This document shows, one piece after another, positions 62,352 through 64,000 of a DNA stretch of 64,000 nucleotides; position 1 is the first letter of the stretch, and each line of letters begins with the position of its first letter. The stretch comes from Henriciella sp. (GTDB lineage: Bacteria > Pseudomonadota > Alphaproteobacteria > Caulobacterales > Hyphomonadaceae): positions 62,001 through 126,000 of the forward strand of contig JASJAO010000003.1 of the NCBI GenBank assembly GCA_030066975.1, read 5' to 3'. The notes under the pieces were generated by a model. The model worked only from the letters and a program-made list of their open reading frames with translations. It did no database searches and was not told the DNA's origin. A program made the position numbers and the translations under genes.

Positions 62352-62858
62352 CTAATTTGATGCTTCTGCCTCATCGCTGGGTGTGATCACCATGTTCACG
62401 CCGCCATCCAGAGTCGTACGTCCGGCCGCCAGCTCAATCGTCAGCACTTCCCCTTTGGCAACGTCTTCACCGCGCAGCAGAATGACATTCCCGGTCAGCG
62501 TGATCGTATCTGTGTCGGCATCATACACCCCGACATCGCCATTGGCCTTCAGCTCAGGCGTTACGTAGAACACGCGTCCTCGCGCCGTCATACTGTCAAT
62601 ATCCCCAAATCCGGCTTCAAGTCCGGTCGTCGTCGACCCGCCCTGTCCCCGATAGGCGAGTGTCACCACATCGGCCCTCAAACGGGCATTGCCCTGGGTA
62701 ATATCAACATTGTCGATCAGCAGGACCTTGCGTTCCTTGTCCAACACTTCAGAGCGATCAGCTTTCACCCGGATCGGTCCGCCCTCGCTGGATACCTGAG
62801 CGAGAGCAGAACCGGCGAACCCGAGACTGATCAGCGCCGCCATCAGATATTTCGTCAT
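62352..62858 (-). CDS. lptA: LPS transport periplasmic protein LptA
   Basis: A 168-residue periplasmic OstA-fold protein bridging LPS across the periplasm. A signal peptide ends at GSALAQ. The beta-jellyroll has EVLDKERKVLLIDNVDITQG and ITLTGNVILLRGEDVAKGEV, the repeated LptA pattern. The ATG at 62858 is preferred because AGGG lies 8 nt upstream; ATG 62864 or GTG 62867 are possible. It is 24 bp after lptC and followed by lptB. Confidence 0.91.
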   Translation of the reverse strand: MTKYLMAALISLGFAGSALAQVSSEGGPIRVKADRSEVLDKERKVLLIDNVDITQGNARLRADVVTLAYRGQGGSTTTGLEAGFGDIDSMTARGRVFYVTPELKANGDVGVYDADTDTITLTGNVILLRGEDVAKGEVLTIELAAGRTTLDGGVNMVITPSDEAEASN

Positions 62859-62882
62859 TGTCATCACCCTATTCGCTTCACG

Positions 62883-63548
62883 CTACTCACCATTTGGTGC
62901 TTCTGTTTCCTCATTGCTACGCGGATTGATCACCATATCAACATTTCCGCGCAGAATGACCCGATCACCATCATCTGTAATCTCGTAGGAATCTGCGCGC
63001 ACATCGCCCAGAGGCCCGCCGCCATCAAGCGGTTCCAGCCCGATCACACGGCCGTCTTCGATATAGACGCGGGCGGCCGTGCTGTTGAATGTATAGCCCT
63101 GCCCGTCGATCACTTGGACATCGCCAGACAGATCCAGCACCGCTTCCCCTTGCCTGTAGACGCCCTCGGGTGCGGTGATTTCGGTGCCGCGCTCGTCTAT
63201 CAGTTTCGGATTGGTCAGGTCGACCACACGCGAATCAGCGCGTTGGCGGCGCGCTGTCTCAGCCGTAATGACATAGGCCTCGCCGGCAATGTTGCGGCCG
63301 GTAAACCGCGCATTGACCATCGTCACCACCTGATCGCCCGGGATGCGATCAACCTGAACCGTTGCACCGCTCAGCGCGCTCGCCGCAATCGGGCCAATCA
63401 TGATCCCGGCCGAGATCGCAGCACCGGCGACGAACAGCATCCGCAACAAGCCAACCATCTCAGATCGCCGACGCGCCTGAGCCAGCGTCATCTGGCGTTG
63501 GGGCGCCCAGGTTGAGATCGCTTCGGGGTGCACATTGGCTGCATTCAT
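62883..63548 (-). CDS. lptC: LPS export protein LptC
   Basis: A 221-residue inner-membrane protein with a helix near 32-57 (LLRMLFVAGAAISAGIMIGP) and a periplasmic OstA-like domain with ARFTGRNIAGEAYVITAETA and GQAVLDLSGDVQVIDGQGYTF-like strands. It receives LPS from LptBFG and hands it to LptA. The ATG at 63548 is the first gene of lptC-lptA-lptB-rpoN and lies 75 bp after the exonuclease gene on the same strand. The conserved order supports the assignment beyond the weak sequence signal. Confidence 0.88.
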   Translation of the reverse strand: MNAANVHPEAISTWAPQRQMTLAQARRRSEMVGLLRMLFVAGAAISAGIMIGPIAASALSGATVQVDRIPGDQVVTMVNARFTGRNIAGEAYVITAETARRQRADSRVVDLTNPKLIDERGTEITAPEGVYRQGEAVLDLSGDVQVIDGQGYTFNSTAARVYIEDGRVIGLEPLDGGGPLGDVRADSYEITDDGDRVILRGNVDMVINPRSNEETEAPNGE

Positions 63549-63623
63549 AGGCTTACCTTTACGTCACAACGCCCTGAACGAACAGCACTTTCATCGTGAC
63601 GTTTCCGTTACTTCCCACCGGTC

Positions 63624-64000
63624 TCAGCTGTGCGCAAAAATATCGGTGTCGCCCCACCCTTCAAGGTCGAGCTGCGCGCGCACCGGGAGGAAGTCAAAGC
63701 AGGCTTGCGCCAACTCTACCCGCCCTTCGCGCTCAAGCATGGCGAGCAAACCGTCACGAAGCTTGTGAAGGTGCAGCACATCGCTGGCGGCATATTGCAG
63801 CTGGGCATCGCTGAGCGTTTCAGTCCCCCAGTCGCTCGATTGCTGCGTCTTGTTCATATCTGCGCCAATCAGCTCGCGCGTGACATCTTTCAGCCCATGG
63901 CGATCCGTGTAAGTCCGTGCAAGCTTCGACGCGATCTTGGTGCACCAGACCGGGGCGCAGGTGATGCCGAGCCATTTCTGCATCATGGTCACGTCAAAGC
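63624..64000 (-). CDS. Ribonuclease D-like 3'-5' exonuclease, partial at the window edge
   Basis: The last 125 codons or so of a DEDD-type 3'-5' exonuclease; the gene runs past the end of the window, so the N-terminal catalytic DxE motif is not seen. Visible parts are MQKWLGITCAPVWCTKIASK, the GLKDVTRELIG helix and the Exo III motif LQYAASDVLHLHKLRD with tyrosine and aspartate. This small stand-alone form without an HRDC domain sits upstream of lptC in many alphaproteobacteria. The frame stays open to the edge, as expected for a truncated gene. Confidence 0.88.
   Translation of the reverse strand, partial: FDVTMMQKWLGITCAPVWCTKIASKLARTYTDRHGLKDVTRELIGADMNKTQQSSDWGTETLSDAQLQYAASDVLHLHKLRDGLLAMLEREGRVELAQACFDFLPVRAQLDLEGWGDTDIFAHS

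Overview
The window reads as a chromosomal segment of a marine-type alphaproteobacterium, most likely close to the Hyphomonadaceae/Maricaulales. This is inferred from gene content and moderately high GC, not from a marker-gene comparison. Supporting signs are the lptC-lptA-lptB-rpoN block, a DUF1489 protein, hisZ with hisG, the carboxyspermidine route to spermidine, a large TonB-dependent receptor paired with a TPR-sulfotransferase, and dispersed GC-rich palindromic intergenic repeats. Most of the segment is ordinary housekeeping DNA. No phage, complete insertion sequence or CRISPR array is visible.

Layout. 0-8 kb: a fatty acid desaturase, a class C beta-lactamase-like lipoprotein, an unknown lipoprotein, a cytochrome bd operon (cydA-cydB plus a 53-residue membrane peptide too short for routine gene calling), a TauD-type dioxygenase and a second serine hydrolase. 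7.8-10.2 kb: a repeat cluster, a small unknown protein and an AT-rich unknown lipoprotein. 10.3-16.5 kb: mnmA, the TPR-sulfotransferase and the TonB receptor, with a clear terminator between the last two. 16.9-23.7 kb: argF, then the two enzymes of the carboxyspermidine route (17974-19191 and 22535-23677). They are separated by a 3.3 kb accessory stretch with repeats, a decayed arsI fragment, a thioredoxin-like lipoprotein, an intact arsI, a 310 bp element bounded by inverted repeats, arsR and a crotonase.

23.8-28.4 kb: an ABC membrane domain without ATPase, an unknown protein, a VOC protein, an SDR and argD. 28.4-32.6 kb: a candidate small RNA, the hisS-hisZ-hisG operon and tRNA-Gln. 32.8-39 kb: a crotonase, several small unknown or DUF proteins, ferredoxin-NADP reductase, a rhodanese, thymidine kinase and a Tat-exported TIM-barrel lipoprotein. 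39.1-44.4 kb: a leucine-degradation operon (isovaleryl-CoA dehydrogenase and both methylcrotonyl-CoA carboxylase subunits) with a DUF4262 gene embedded in it. 44.4-52.4 kb: an SDR, an HNH nuclease, the ftsE-ftsX-plsC-glycosylase operon, a zinc-ribbon membrane protein with a phosphoribosyltransferase, and rppH behind a divergent polysaccharide deacetylase. 52.6-64 kb: a third serine hydrolase, an esterase, an inverted repeat pair, a secreted unknown, an Lhr-type helicase, a second desaturase, rpoN, lptB, lptA, lptC and a truncated 3'-5' exonuclease at the edge.

The most unusual part is the arsI/arsR neighbourhood. ArsI is a predicted C-As lyase for trivalent organoarsenicals. Its neighbour ArsR has only one vicinal cysteine pair. 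An inverted-repeat element sits exactly between the arsR stop and the arsI start, and its end carries the arsI ribosome binding site. A second, frameshifted arsI tail lies 1 kb away. Other points of interest are the candidate small RNA near 28.7 kb, the mosaic repeats, the DUF4262 gene in the leucine operon and the two-palindrome leader of the TonB receptor.
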